Below, piece after piece: positions 48,185 to 56,081 of a stretch of DNA of 64,000 nt (positions are counted from its first letter, which is position 1; every line of letters starts with the position of its first letter). The notes under the pieces are model-generated. The model saw nothing but the letters and a program-made list of their open reading frames with translations. It was not told the origin of the DNA and did no database searches. A program made the position numbers and the translations under genes. Source of the DNA: Actinomadura sp. NBRC 104425 (GTDB lineage: Bacteria > Actinomycetota > Actinomycetes > Streptosporangiales > Streptosporangiaceae); contig NZ_BSTN01000003.1 of NCBI RefSeq assembly GCF_030269545.1, positions 186,001 through 250,000 on the forward strand, in the 5' to 3' direction.

Positions 48185-48685
48185 TTGCCCGAGGCCAGCA
48201 CGGTGTCCCGGCGGGCGGTGCTGGGGGGCACCGCCGGGATCGCCCTTCCCGCGCTGGGCGGCTGCGGCCGCGAGCCCGCCGCGACCCCCGCGCTCGATCC
48301 CGAGCTGACGATTTTGGTCGGCGCGATCACGGCCGAGCACGATCTGATCGGCCTGTACGAGGCGGTGCGCGGCGCCCACGCCGACCTGGCGGAGCGGATC
48401 GACCCCGCCCTGGCCCACCACCGCGAGCATCTGGCCGTGCTGCGCCGCCACTACGTGCCCGGATCCGGCCGGCTGGCGAGCCCGGCGCCGTCCCCCTCGC
48501 CCGTGGCGCAGCCCGTCCCCGGCGACCCGTCCGGCGCGCTGGCCGCGCTGCGCCGCGCCGAAAGCCGGGCGGCCGCCGCGCGGACGGCCGAGGTGGAGCG
48601 CGCGGGCCCGGGGCTGGCGCAGCTGCTGGCCAGCATCGGCGCCTGCGAGGCCGGGCACGCCGCGGCCCTGGAGAGGGACGCGTGA
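48185..48685 (+). CDS. Tat/lipoprotein-type ferritin-like protein
   Basis: 166 residues from TTG 48185, preceded by GGGAG at normal spacing; GTG 48203 and an upstream ATG at 48107 are alternatives. The N-terminus has SRRAVLGG, a hydrophobic stretch and the lipobox-like LGGC, suggesting Tat export with lipid anchoring. The mature part looks like a four-helix bundle (DPELTILVGAITAEHDLIGLYE by position, LAHHREHLAVLRRHY), with His and Glu at metal-ligand-like places. Overlaps the next ferritin-like gene as GTGA. Divergent from rimP, as in mycobacteria. Function unknown. Confidence 0.72.
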   Translation: MPEASTVSRRAVLGGTAGIALPALGGCGREPAATPALDPELTILVGAITAEHDLIGLYEAVRGAHADLAERIDPALAHHREHLAVLRRHYVPGSGRLASPAPSPSPVAQPVPGDPSGALAALRRAESRAAAARTAEVERAGPGLAQLLASIGACEAGHAAALERDA

Positions 48686-49152
48686 GCCCTTCGGTGGACG
48701 CCCTGCAGGAGGCGCTGAAGGCCGAGCACGCCGCGGTGTACGGCTACGGGGTGGTGGGCGCGCGGCTGCGGGGCCGGCTGCGCCGGTCGGCCGAGTCCCA
48801 CTGGGACGCCCACCGTCTGCAGCGCGACCGGCTGATGGCGCAAATCTCCCAGCGCGGCGCCCGTCCGGCGGCGGCGGCGCCCGCCTACCGCCTGCCCGTG
48901 CGGGTCACCTCGGCGCGCACCGCCGCCGAGCTGGCCGCCGCGCTGGAGGACGGCGTGGTGACCGCGTACGCGGGGCTGGCGGGCGCGCCGGAGGCCGCGC
49001 TGCGCACGCTGGCGGCCCGGGCGATGCAGGAGGCGGTGGCGCGTGCGGTGCGCTGGCGGGCCGACGCCGGCCTGCCGCGGGCGGCCGGTGCGGCGTTCCC
49101 GGGGCTGCCGCCGTCGGCCCTGGCGCCGGGGCGTACCGCCGGCCCCGGCTGA
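48682..49152 (+). CDS. DUF4439 ferritin-like domain protein
   Basis: 156 residues from GTG 48682, overlapping the upstream stop by four bases. It begins SPSVDALQEALKAEHAAVYGYG, the DUF4439 signature with Glu-His at a possible metal site, followed by HWDAHRLQRDRLM. No signal peptide. It resembles the mycobacterial protein next to rimP. Coupled to an exported ferritin-like partner; a shared role in metal or redox handling is possible but unproven. Confidence 0.78.
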   Translation: MSPSVDALQEALKAEHAAVYGYGVVGARLRGRLRRSAESHWDAHRLQRDRLMAQISQRGARPAAAAPAYRLPVRVTSARTAAELAAALEDGVVTAYAGLAGAPEAALRTLAARAMQEAVARAVRWRADAGLPRAAGAAFPGLPPSALAPGRTAGPG

Positions 49153-49254
49153 TCATGCGCTGATCATCACGGCGACCTCCGGGAACAGTTCCGCCCCGAG
49201 CGATCGTTCACCCGAACTGCAGAGTATTGGGGAGATCGGGGGAGCTTGACCGGT

Positions 49255-49608
49255 ATGGCCGTTATTGAGCAACGCGACACCGCCACCGCGAGCCTGGAGG
49301 AGCTGCGCGCCGTGTACCGGGCGCGCATCGACCAGCTCGCGGCCGAGCGCGACGAGGCGCGGCGCGAGGCGCACCGCGCCAAGGAGGAGGCCTACATCGC
49401 GCGCGCCAACCTGGCCAGCCTCACCGCCCGCGTCCAGGAGCTGCTGGCCGCCGCCGCGCGCCATCTGCCGGACCTCGCCGTCGACGGCCCGGACGACGTG
49501 CCCGCGCTGGAGGGCCGGACGGGCGAGGAGAGGCGCGCCCTCCCCTCGGAGCGCAGGGCGCTGCCCGCCCCCGCGGCGGACACCGCGCGCTCGGACGGCT
49601 CGCGCTAG
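49255..49608 (+). CDS. Small coiled-coil protein, function unknown
   Basis: 117 residues from ATG 49255, ten bases after GGGGGAGC; a TTG at 49246 is less well spaced. Residues 10-75 are a charged helix with heptad spacing (LEELRAVYRARIDQLAAERDEARREAHRAKEEAY region), then a short polar disordered tail. No family recognised. Monocistronic, ending six bases before a strong terminator. Confidence 0.65.
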   Translation: MAVIEQRDTATASLEELRAVYRARIDQLAAERDEARREAHRAKEEAYIARANLASLTARVQELLAAAARHLPDLAVDGPDDVPALEGRTGEERRALPSERRALPAPAADTARSDGSR

Positions 49609-49613
49609 CACCC

Positions 49614-49644
49614 GCACGGCGGCCGGGCCCACCGGCCGCCGTGC
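49614..49644 (+). terminator. Strong terminator hairpin after the coiled-coil gene
   Basis: Thirteen perfect base pairs, GCACGGCGGCCGG (49614-49626) with CCGGCCGCCGTGC (49632-49644), and a five-base loop. It starts just after the stop at 49606-49608. The remaining 270 bp to the next gene shows no supported gene. Confidence 0.8.
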
Positions 49645-49915
49645 CCGTCCCCATGCGCGGCGGCGCCGCGCATTCGGCCTGTTCGGGCGGGCCGTGCAGA
49701 TCCGCCGCCCGATGACGGCGGTGCGCCGGGTGTGACGGTTCCGCCTCCGCCGAGGATCGCCGCTGCCGCCGCCGGGGCCGGAGGATGGCCGCACGCCGCC
49801 GACCCGACGTAGATCAAATATCCGGATTTCGCCCGGCTGCAACGGGAATGCTCTTGGCGTCGGAGCGGTTGCCGCAATCGCAGCTGCGTGGGTCTTGCGC
49901 GGAGGGGAGCGGGTC

Positions 49916-51088
49916 ATGGGCGAGGTCGTCACCGCGCCGGCTCCCCGCGAGCGGGAGGAGAGCGCGCCGGTCGCCCCGGAGCCGTCGTCGCGGCGCCGCG
50001 GCATGTGGGTGCAGCTGGGCGTGCTGGCCGCGACCGTGGGCGCGCTGGCGGCGTTCCACGACCGGCTCCCCGACTTCGGCGCCATGTGGGACGCGGCGCG
50101 CCGGGCCGAGCCCGGCTGGCTGGCCGTGGTGGTGCTGGGGGCGGCGGGATCGATGGGCGCGTTCGCGCGGCTGCAGCGGCGGCTGCTGCGCATCGGCGGG
50201 CTGCGGATCTCGCTGCGCCGGGTGTTCGCCGTCACCTACGCGGGCAACGCGCTGTCGACCACGCTGCCCGCGGGGCCCGCGCTGAGCGTCGTCTACACCT
50301 TCCGGCAGTTCCGGCGCAGCGGCGCCTCGGCGCGGCTGGCCACCGCGGTGATCCTGCTCGGCGGCGTCATCACCACGACCGCCTACACCGCCATCGGCCT
50401 GGCGGCGCTGCTCGCCGATCCGCGCGCCCGCACGCCGGTGCTGCTGGTGCTGGGCGCGGCCGCGGCCCTGGCCGGCGCGGCGGCGGTGGCCGCGCTGCGG
50501 CCGGGTGTGCGCGCCCGGCTCGCGGCGTTCGGCCGCCGGGCCGTCCGCCGGGTGCTCGGGCACCGCCGCATCGCCCCGTACGCCGAACGGCTGTGGGAGG
50601 GGCGCCGGGTGCTGCGCCCGTCCCGGCGCGACTGGGCGGCGCTGGTCGCGCTGGCCCTGGCGAACTGGGTGTTCGACATCGCGGCCCTGCACGCGGCGGT
50701 GCTGGCGGTGGGCGTGGACCTGGCTCCGCAGGCGGTGGTGCTGGCCTACTTCGCCGCGCAGGCGGCGGGCAGCGTGCTGCCGGTCCTGCCGGGCGGGCTG
50801 GGCGCGATCGAGGGCAGCATGGCCGGGGCGCTGGTGGCGTTCGGCGCCGCGCTGATCCCCGCGGGCGCGGCCGTGGGCCTGTACCGGCTGGTGTCGTACT
50901 GGGGCGTGGTGGCGGTCGGGTGGCTGGCGTGGCTCGTCCTGCACGGGGGGCCGCGCCTGTCGGAGGGCGCCCGGCAGTGGCTGGCCGCGTTCGGCGAGGG
51001 GCTGCTGCAGGTCTGCTCGTCGGTGGCGCTGCTGCTGCCGTACGCGGTCCCGCCGGGCGCGCGCGGCGCCGAGCCCCGCAACGGCTGA
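49916..51088 (+). CDS. UPF0104/lysylphosphatidylglycerol-synthase TM-domain-like membrane protein
   Basis: 390 residues from ATG 49916, directly after GGAGGGGAGCGGGTC. Eight or more membrane helices, with the UPF0104 signatures GNALSTTLPAGPALS near residue 118 and VLPVLPGGLGAIEGSM near residue 280. It lacks the C-terminal aminoacyl-transferase domain of MprF, so it is a stand-alone membrane unit of the AglD2/MprF-flippase family, perhaps moving or binding a lipid. No partner gene is evident. Confidence 0.85.
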   Translation: MGEVVTAPAPREREESAPVAPEPSSRRRGMWVQLGVLAATVGALAAFHDRLPDFGAMWDAARRAEPGWLAVVVLGAAGSMGAFARLQRRLLRIGGLRISLRRVFAVTYAGNALSTTLPAGPALSVVYTFRQFRRSGASARLATAVILLGGVITTTAYTAIGLAALLADPRARTPVLLVLGAAAALAGAAAVAALRPGVRARLAAFGRRAVRRVLGHRRIAPYAERLWEGRRVLRPSRRDWAALVALALANWVFDIAALHAAVLAVGVDLAPQAVVLAYFAAQAAGSVLPVLPGGLGAIEGSMAGALVAFGAALIPAGAAVGLYRLVSYWGVVAVGWLAWLVLHGGPRLSEGARQWLAAFGEGLLQVCSSVALLLPYAVPPGARGAEPRNG

Positions 51089-51114
51089 GCCCTCCCCCGG
51101 CCCCGGCCGATCTC

Positions 51115-51150
51115 CTCCCGCACGTTCTCCCGCACGTTCTCCCGCACGTT
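51115..51150. repeat. Three perfect 12-bp tandem repeats
   Basis: CTCCCGCACGTT occurs three times without a gap at 51115-51126, 51127-51138 and 51139-51150, between the UPF0104 gene and the operator upstream of the LLM operon. Confidence 0.9.
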
Positions 51151-51187
51151 TCGCGCCTTGTTGCGATGGTGCCCTGCTGCTAATCTC

Positions 51188-51204
51188 CCAAGCGAGCGCT
51201 TGGT
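51188..51204. promoter_or_regulatory. KstR2-like operator A, upstream of the LLM/fadD3 operon
   Basis: CCAAGCGAGCGCTTGG (51188-51203) is a palindrome with seven-base arms. The 14-mer at 51191-51204 matches the KstR2 consensus AnCAAGnnCTTGnT at all but one fixed position. A further CGCTTGGT half-site follows at 51209-51216. It sits 45 bp before the LLM start. Confidence 0.65.
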
Positions 51205-51248
51205 TAAACGCTTGGTCACCTGGCGAGCAGAGCATCACCGGAGGCTCG

Positions 51249-52328
51249 ATGACGTCCCTACGGGTCAGCCTTGGCTACGAACTTGAGGTGCGCGGGCGCT
51301 CCCGCGAGGTCGAACGGCGCGCGTTCGAGAACGTCATGGACCAGGTGGTGCTGGCCGACGGGCTCGGCTTCGACACCGCGTGGTTCGTCGAGCACCACTT
51401 CACCCGGGGGTTCTCCCACTCCTCCGCGCCCGACCTGGTGCTGGCCGGGATCTCCCAGCGCACCGAGCGCATCCGGCTCGGCCTCGGCGTGGTGCTGCTG
51501 CCGTTCCAGTCGCCGATCCGCACCGCCGAGCGGGTCGCCACGCTCGACGTGATCAGCGGCGGCCGGGTGGAGTTCGGCACCGGACGCGGCGCGTCCCCCC
51601 TGGAGTACCAGGCGTTCCAGCGGCCGTTCGAGCAGTCCCGGCGGATCTGGGAGGAGTCGCTGGAGGCGGTCCTGGAGATCTGGAACGCCGACGGGCAGCC
51701 GGTCACCCGGTCCGGCGAGTACTTCGAGATCCCGGGCGTCTCGGTGTACCCGCGGCCGGTGCAGGAGCCGCATCCGCCGGTGTGGGTGGCCTCCACCTCG
51801 CTGGACGGCTACCTGGCCGCGGCCCGCAAGGGCCACAACCTGCTCGGCATGACGATGCTCAAGGGCCTGGGCGACGTGGCCGACGACATCGCCGAGTACA
51901 AGCAGTGCCTGGCCGAGCACGGCTTCGACCCCGCCACCCGCCGCGTCGCGCTCATGATCCCCTGGTACGTCGCGCCCACCCGGCAGGAGGCCGTGGACAC
52001 CGCCGCCGACCCCGTCCTGTGGTACCTGCGCCGCCAGGTGAACCTCGTCGCGCCGCCCGACTACACCGACGCCCGCCACGCCACCCACCGGGTGCTCGGC
52101 CAGCAGGCCGCGGGCATGCCGCCCGAGGAGGCCATGGCGGTGCTGCGCGAGGAGACCATGGTCGTCATCGACGACGTCGAGGGCTCCCGCGCCGCCGTCG
52201 AGCGGGTCAAGGCGGCGGGCGCCACCGACCTCATCCTCCAGGCCCAGGTCGGCGGCCTGGCCCACGAGCACGTCTGCAACTCGATGAAGCTGTTCATGCG
52301 CGAGGTCGTCCCGCAGGAGGCGCAGTGA
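51249..52328 (+). CDS. LLM class flavin-dependent oxidoreductase (luciferase-like)
   Basis: 359 residues from ATG 51249. The luciferase-like barrel is recognisable from FENVMDQVVLADGLGFDTAWFVEHHF by position 25-50, LGLGVVLLPFQSP and the TLDVISGGRVEFGTGRG segment. Uses FMNH2 or F420 to oxidise an organic substrate. First gene of a unit with a ligase-like protein and a FadD3-like synthetase, behind operator A. A flavin reductase behind operator C could supply reduced flavin. Substrate unknown. Confidence 0.88.
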   Translation: MTSLRVSLGYELEVRGRSREVERRAFENVMDQVVLADGLGFDTAWFVEHHFTRGFSHSSAPDLVLAGISQRTERIRLGLGVVLLPFQSPIRTAERVATLDVISGGRVEFGTGRGASPLEYQAFQRPFEQSRRIWEESLEAVLEIWNADGQPVTRSGEYFEIPGVSVYPRPVQEPHPPVWVASTSLDGYLAAARKGHNLLGMTMLKGLGDVADDIAEYKQCLAEHGFDPATRRVALMIPWYVAPTRQEAVDTAADPVLWYLRRQVNLVAPPDYTDARHATHRVLGQQAAGMPPEEAMAVLREETMVVIDDVEGSRAAVERVKAAGATDLILQAQVGGLAHEHVCNSMKLFMREVVPQEAQ

Positions 52329-53401
52329 GCTGGCCCACCCGCAGCACCTTCCCCGCCGGGCGGTCCGCCGCCGGACTGCTGTCGGTCTCCCCGGAGGGCG
52401 AGCTGGTCGTCCCGCTGGGCGCCGACGACCGCGCCGCTGCGCTGGACCTGGCGGCGCGGACCCTGGCGGCGGCGGGCGTCGGCGCGGACGACCGCGTCGT
52501 CGTCGCGCTCAACAACGACGGCGAGCCGGCCGGGGCGCTGATCGCCGAGGCCGCCGCGCAGGTGGCGGAAGCCGCCGCGTCCGTCGGGCCGCGCGGGCGG
52601 ATGCGCCTGCACGCCGCGCTGGAGAGCGTCGGCGCCACCGTCCTGGTCGCCACCCCGACCGGTGCGATGGACTTCCTCGCGCGGCTGCACCTGGAGTTCC
52701 TGGTGGACCCCCTGGATCTGGAGCTGCGGCACATCCTGCTGGTGGGCGAGATCCCGTCCGCCAACACCGGCGGGCAGCTCGCCGCCGAGTTCGACGCCTC
52801 GGTGCGGGAGCTGTACGCCGACCCGTTCTTCGGGGTGCCGCTGGCGCACCGCGCCCCGTCCGACCCCGTGCTGACCCCCGTCCGCGGGGGCCTGCTGGGG
52901 CTGGCACCGCCGGACAAGGACGTGCTTTTGGACGCCCCCTACGGCGAGGGCGTCGCGGAGCTGGTCGTCACGCCGTCCTGGCATACCGCACTCGGCGGGG
53001 CGACGCTGCGCACCGGCCACGCGGTGCGGCTGGCGGGCGGCGAGCGGGGCGTGCCCGCGCCCGCCCACACGGTCGGCGAGCACGTGCTGGTCCGCGGCCG
53101 CTGGGTGTCGGTGCCCAGGATCGCGGCCGCGCTGGCGCGGATCGACGGGGTCAGCCGGTGGGACCTGCGGATCAGCCGGGACGGCACGCTCGACGCCGCC
53201 GCCCTGCACGTGACGTTCAACCGCGGCACCCTCGTCGCCAACCCGATGTGGAAGAAGCGGATCGCGCAGGCGCTGTACGCGCTGACCCCGGTCGCCGTGG
53301 ACGTCGTGGTCGAGGAGGAGGTCGCCGAGGAGCGGCGGCCCGGCACCGTCACCGACCTGCGCGGCCACCACCTCGGCCGGGACCGCGCGCGGCTGCCCTA
53401 G
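52325..53401 (+). CDS. Degenerate acyl-CoA ligase (PaaK-like) protein
   Basis: 358 residues from GTG 52325 in a four-base overlap with the LLM gene. Weak similarity to phenylacetate-CoA ligase-type AMP-forming enzymes can be seen in the middle (RMRLHAALESVGATVLVATPT, HILLVGEIPSANTGGQLAAEF) and in a C-terminal small-domain-like end. The phosphate-binding TSGTTGxPKG loop and the catalytic Lys motif are absent, so adenylation is unlikely. It may be a regulatory, structural or repurposed ligase. Assignment is by weak pattern only. Confidence 0.5.
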   Translation: MSWPTRSTFPAGRSAAGLLSVSPEGELVVPLGADDRAAALDLAARTLAAAGVGADDRVVVALNNDGEPAGALIAEAAAQVAEAAASVGPRGRMRLHAALESVGATVLVATPTGAMDFLARLHLEFLVDPLDLELRHILLVGEIPSANTGGQLAAEFDASVRELYADPFFGVPLAHRAPSDPVLTPVRGGLLGLAPPDKDVLLDAPYGEGVAELVVTPSWHTALGGATLRTGHAVRLAGGERGVPAPAHTVGEHVLVRGRWVSVPRIAAALARIDGVSRWDLRISRDGTLDAAALHVTFNRGTLVANPMWKKRIAQALYALTPVAVDVVVEEEVAEERRPGTVTDLRGHHLGRDRARLP

Positions 53402-53476
53402 GCGGTCCCCCGTTCTCCTCCGCTCCACGGCCGCGACCGCCGCGGGGCGGCTGGTCCTCTCTCCGGAGGAGGCGCA

Positions 53477-55099
53477 ATGCAGTTGGAACCGGTACCCGCC
53501 TGGGGGACGATCCCGCGGATGCTGCGGGACCAGACCGCCCGGCACGGGCACGTGGAGGTGGTGCGCGCCGGGGGCGTCTCCCTGACGCTGTCGCAACTGT
53601 CCGAACGCGCCCGCGCGGTGGCGCGGGGTCTGATCGCGCTGGGCGTCTCCCCCGGCGACCGGGTGGCGGTGTGGGCGCCCAACACCCCCGACTGGGTGGC
53701 CGCCGCGTACGGCATCTGGGACACCGGGGCGATCATCGCGCCGCTGTCGACGCGGTTCCGGGGCATCGAGGCGGCCGAGATGCTCCGCAAGGTGGGCGCC
53801 AAGGCGCTGCTGGTCGCCGAGGGGTTCATGGACGTCTCCCAGCTCGGCATGCTGGCCGACGTCGCCGGGGAGCCGGCGGACGGCCGTCCCTTCCGCGACC
53901 TGCCCGACCTCGCCCGCGTGGTCGTCCTGCCGCCGGCCGGCGCCCCCGGCCGCCCCGGCGTGCTGGCCTGGCGGGACCTCCTCGCGGGCGGCGCGTCGGT
54001 GCCGGCGGAGGCCGCCGAGGAGCGGGCGGCCGCCGTCGGCCCGGACGACCTCGCCGAGATCATGGCCACGTCCGGCACGACCGGCGCGCCCAAGGGCGTC
54101 ATGCTCCACCACGAGCAGCTGCTGCGCGGCTACTGGGACTGGGCCGAGATCGTCACGCTGCGCGAGGGCGACCGGTACCCGGTCATCGCCCCGTTCTCGC
54201 ACGGCTTCGGCATCAACGCCGGGCTGCTGGCCTGCGTGCTGCGCCGCGCCACCATGATGCCGGTCGCGGTGTTCCGGCCGGACGACCTGCTGGACCTGAT
54301 CGAACGCGACCGCGTCAGCGTGCTGGCCGGGGCGCCGCCCATGTTCTTGCGGATCCTGGACGGGCTGCCGGGACGGGACCTGTCGTCGCTGCGGGTGGCG
54401 ATCTGCGGGGCGGCGGCGGTGCCGCCCGACCTGATCCGCCGCATGGTCGGCGAGGCCGGCGTGGAACGCGTGATCAACGCCTACGGGCTGATGGAGGGCA
54501 CCGTGGTGTCGATGACCCGGCCGGAGGACCCGGTCGAGGTGATCGCGGCCTCCACCGGACGTCCGGTGCCCGGGGTGAGCGTGCGGATCGTCGACGACGA
54601 CGGCAAGGACCTGCCGCCCGGCGAGCGCGGCGAGATCCTGGTCGGCGGCTACGGCGTGATGCGCGGCTACTGGGACGACCCGGCGCGCACGGCCGAGGCG
54701 GTCGACGCCGACGGCTGGCTGCACACCGGTGACATCGGCACGCTGGACGAGGCGGGCAACGTGACGATCGTGGACCGCAAGAAGGAGATGTTCATCGTCT
54801 CCGGTTTCAACGCCTACCCCGCCGAGATCGAGGCCCTGCTGCTGCGCTGCCCGCTCGTCGCGCAGGCCGCGGTGATCGGGGTGCCGGACGAGCGGCACGG
54901 CGAGGTCGGCCGGGCCTACGTGGTGCCGGCGCCCGGGACGGCACCGGACCCCGCGGAGATCATCGCCTGGGCCCGCGCCAACATGTCCAACTACAAGGTG
55001 CCGCGCCGGGTGGTGCTGGTGGACGCGCTTCCGGTCAACGCCAACGGCAAGATCGACAAACCGGCGCTGCACGCCCGCGCCGCCCAGGAAGGGCCGTGA
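53477..55099 (+). CDS. FadD3-like acyl-CoA synthetase
   Basis: 540 residues from ATG 53477 with GGAGGAGG upstream. Adenylation motifs are complete: ATSGTTGAPKGVMLHH near residue 196, INAYGLMEGT, GWLHTGDIG and the catalytic Lys in NANGKIDKP near residue 524. The region APFSHGFGINAGLLACVL closely follows the pattern of mycobacterial FadD3, which activates the steroid ring C/D propanoate (HIP). With the upstream operator A this suggests a role in steroid or related ring catabolism. A different carboxylic substrate remains possible. Confidence 0.82.
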   Translation: MQLEPVPAWGTIPRMLRDQTARHGHVEVVRAGGVSLTLSQLSERARAVARGLIALGVSPGDRVAVWAPNTPDWVAAAYGIWDTGAIIAPLSTRFRGIEAAEMLRKVGAKALLVAEGFMDVSQLGMLADVAGEPADGRPFRDLPDLARVVVLPPAGAPGRPGVLAWRDLLAGGASVPAEAAEERAAAVGPDDLAEIMATSGTTGAPKGVMLHHEQLLRGYWDWAEIVTLREGDRYPVIAPFSHGFGINAGLLACVLRRATMMPVAVFRPDDLLDLIERDRVSVLAGAPPMFLRILDGLPGRDLSSLRVAICGAAAVPPDLIRRMVGEAGVERVINAYGLMEGTVVSMTRPEDPVEVIAASTGRPVPGVSVRIVDDDGKDLPPGERGEILVGGYGVMRGYWDDPARTAEAVDADGWLHTGDIGTLDEAGNVTIVDRKKEMFIVSGFNAYPAEIEALLLRCPLVAQAAVIGVPDERHGEVGRAYVVPAPGTAPDPAEIIAWARANMSNYKVPRRVVLVDALPVNANGKIDKPALHARAAQEGP

Positions 55100-55111
55100 C
55101 CTGCCCGCGGA

Positions 55112-55150
55112 CACCGGCCGGCGGCACCGGCCGGCGGCACCGGTCGGCGG
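55112..55150. repeat. Three 13-bp tandem repeats after the fadD3-like gene
   Basis: CACCGGCCGGCGG is repeated at 55112-55124, 55125-55137 and, with one change, 55138-55150, followed by a run of eight or more G. Each unit contains the self-complementary CCGGCCGG and could fold as a terminator. The remainder of the 277-bp gap to the chaperone operon shows no gene and no HAIR or CIRCE element. Confidence 0.85.
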
Positions 55151-55376
55151 GGGGGGCGGACGACTGCCGGACGGCGCCGGCCCCGGCCACGGGAAGGTGA
55201 ATTCGCGGGGTCGCACAGCCGCCGATTCGCAATCACCAGCGCTTTCACCAGGCCATTCATTGCGCTGCGCAAAGGCGGCGCGGCCGGGGGGAGATGATCG
55301 CTCTGGACTTCCCCGCCACCGACTGCGACAATCGCGTTTCGTCGCGGTGCATCTGTGAACTGGGGGAACGCGGGAA

Positions 55377-56066
55377 ATGCGGGCGGGGCGCGTGGTGGCC
55401 GACGCCGGAGCCGTGCTCCGGCAGTGGCGGCAGCCCAAGGAATTTCGGATCCGGTCGAGCATGTGGCCCGCGGAGGCGCTGGCCGTCCTCGCCGACCTGG
55501 CCGCGGCCCGCGACACCGGCGCCGAACCGCCCGCCGGCCCTTCAGAAAACCGGTCCCCGACCGGGAAAACCGCGGCAAATCCTGACACCGGACAGCAGAC
55601 CGACACCGCCGCACGAAACCCGGAACCGGACCGCGAAACCGACCCCGAAACGCCTCCCGGAACGACGCCTGAAACGACGCCTGATACGACGCCTGATACG
55701 ACGCCCGAAACACCGCCCGGCCTGCCAGGACGCGCGGTGGCCGACGTGGCGACCAGCATCTGGCGGCTGCGCAGCAAGCTCGCCGATTCGCCGGTGGAAC
55801 CGCCGCGAGCCGTCGTCCGCCACCTGGAGTCGGCGTGGGACGCCCTCGCCGAGGCCGGCGTGCAGATCCAGGACCATCTGAACACCCCGTTCGACTCCGG
55901 GCTGGCGCTGACCGTGGTGGCCTTCCAGCCGACACCGGGCCTGTCCCGCGAGCAGGTGGTGGAGACCGTCCGGCCCAGCGTCTACCTGCACGACCGCGTC
56001 GTCCAGCGGGGCGAGGTGATCGTCGGCACGCCCGCCTCCTCCGACCAGCCGACCCCCGGACCCTAA
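55377..56066 (+). CDS. GrpE-like nucleotide exchange factor with Thr/Pro repeat insert
   Basis: 229 residues from ATG 55377. Residues about 55-120 are a disordered Asp/Glu/Thr/Pro stretch with five tetrapeptide repeats (ETTP/DTTP type) encoded by 12-bp units at 55659-55718. The C-terminal part carries a helix followed by VVETVRPSVYLHDRVVQRGE, resembling the beta-wing end of GrpE (ETVRPGY..RVLRPA.V). It lies 15 bp before the Hsp70-like gene, supporting a GrpE role. The canonical long GrpE coiled coil is short or absent, so it is a divergent form. Confidence 0.6.
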   Translation: MRAGRVVADAGAVLRQWRQPKEFRIRSSMWPAEALAVLADLAAARDTGAEPPAGPSENRSPTGKTAANPDTGQQTDTAARNPEPDRETDPETPPGTTPETTPDTTPDTTPETPPGLPGRAVADVATSIWRLRSKLADSPVEPPRAVVRHLESAWDALAEAGVQIQDHLNTPFDSGLALTVVAFQPTPGLSREQVVETVRPSVYLHDRVVQRGEVIVGTPASSDQPTPGP

Positions 56067-56081
56067 GGAACCGCACCGCCG

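Noticed and set aside
49650..49915. Short plus-strand frame through the gap before the UPF0104 gene
   Set aside because: It runs through the terminator hairpin in a frame shadowing the coiled-coil gene, with no ribosome-binding site or recognisable sequence.
55100..55376. Search for HspR (HAIR) or HrcA (CIRCE) sites before the Hsp70 operon
   Set aside because: No CTTGAGT-N7-ACTCAAG or CIRCE-type inverted repeat could be found.
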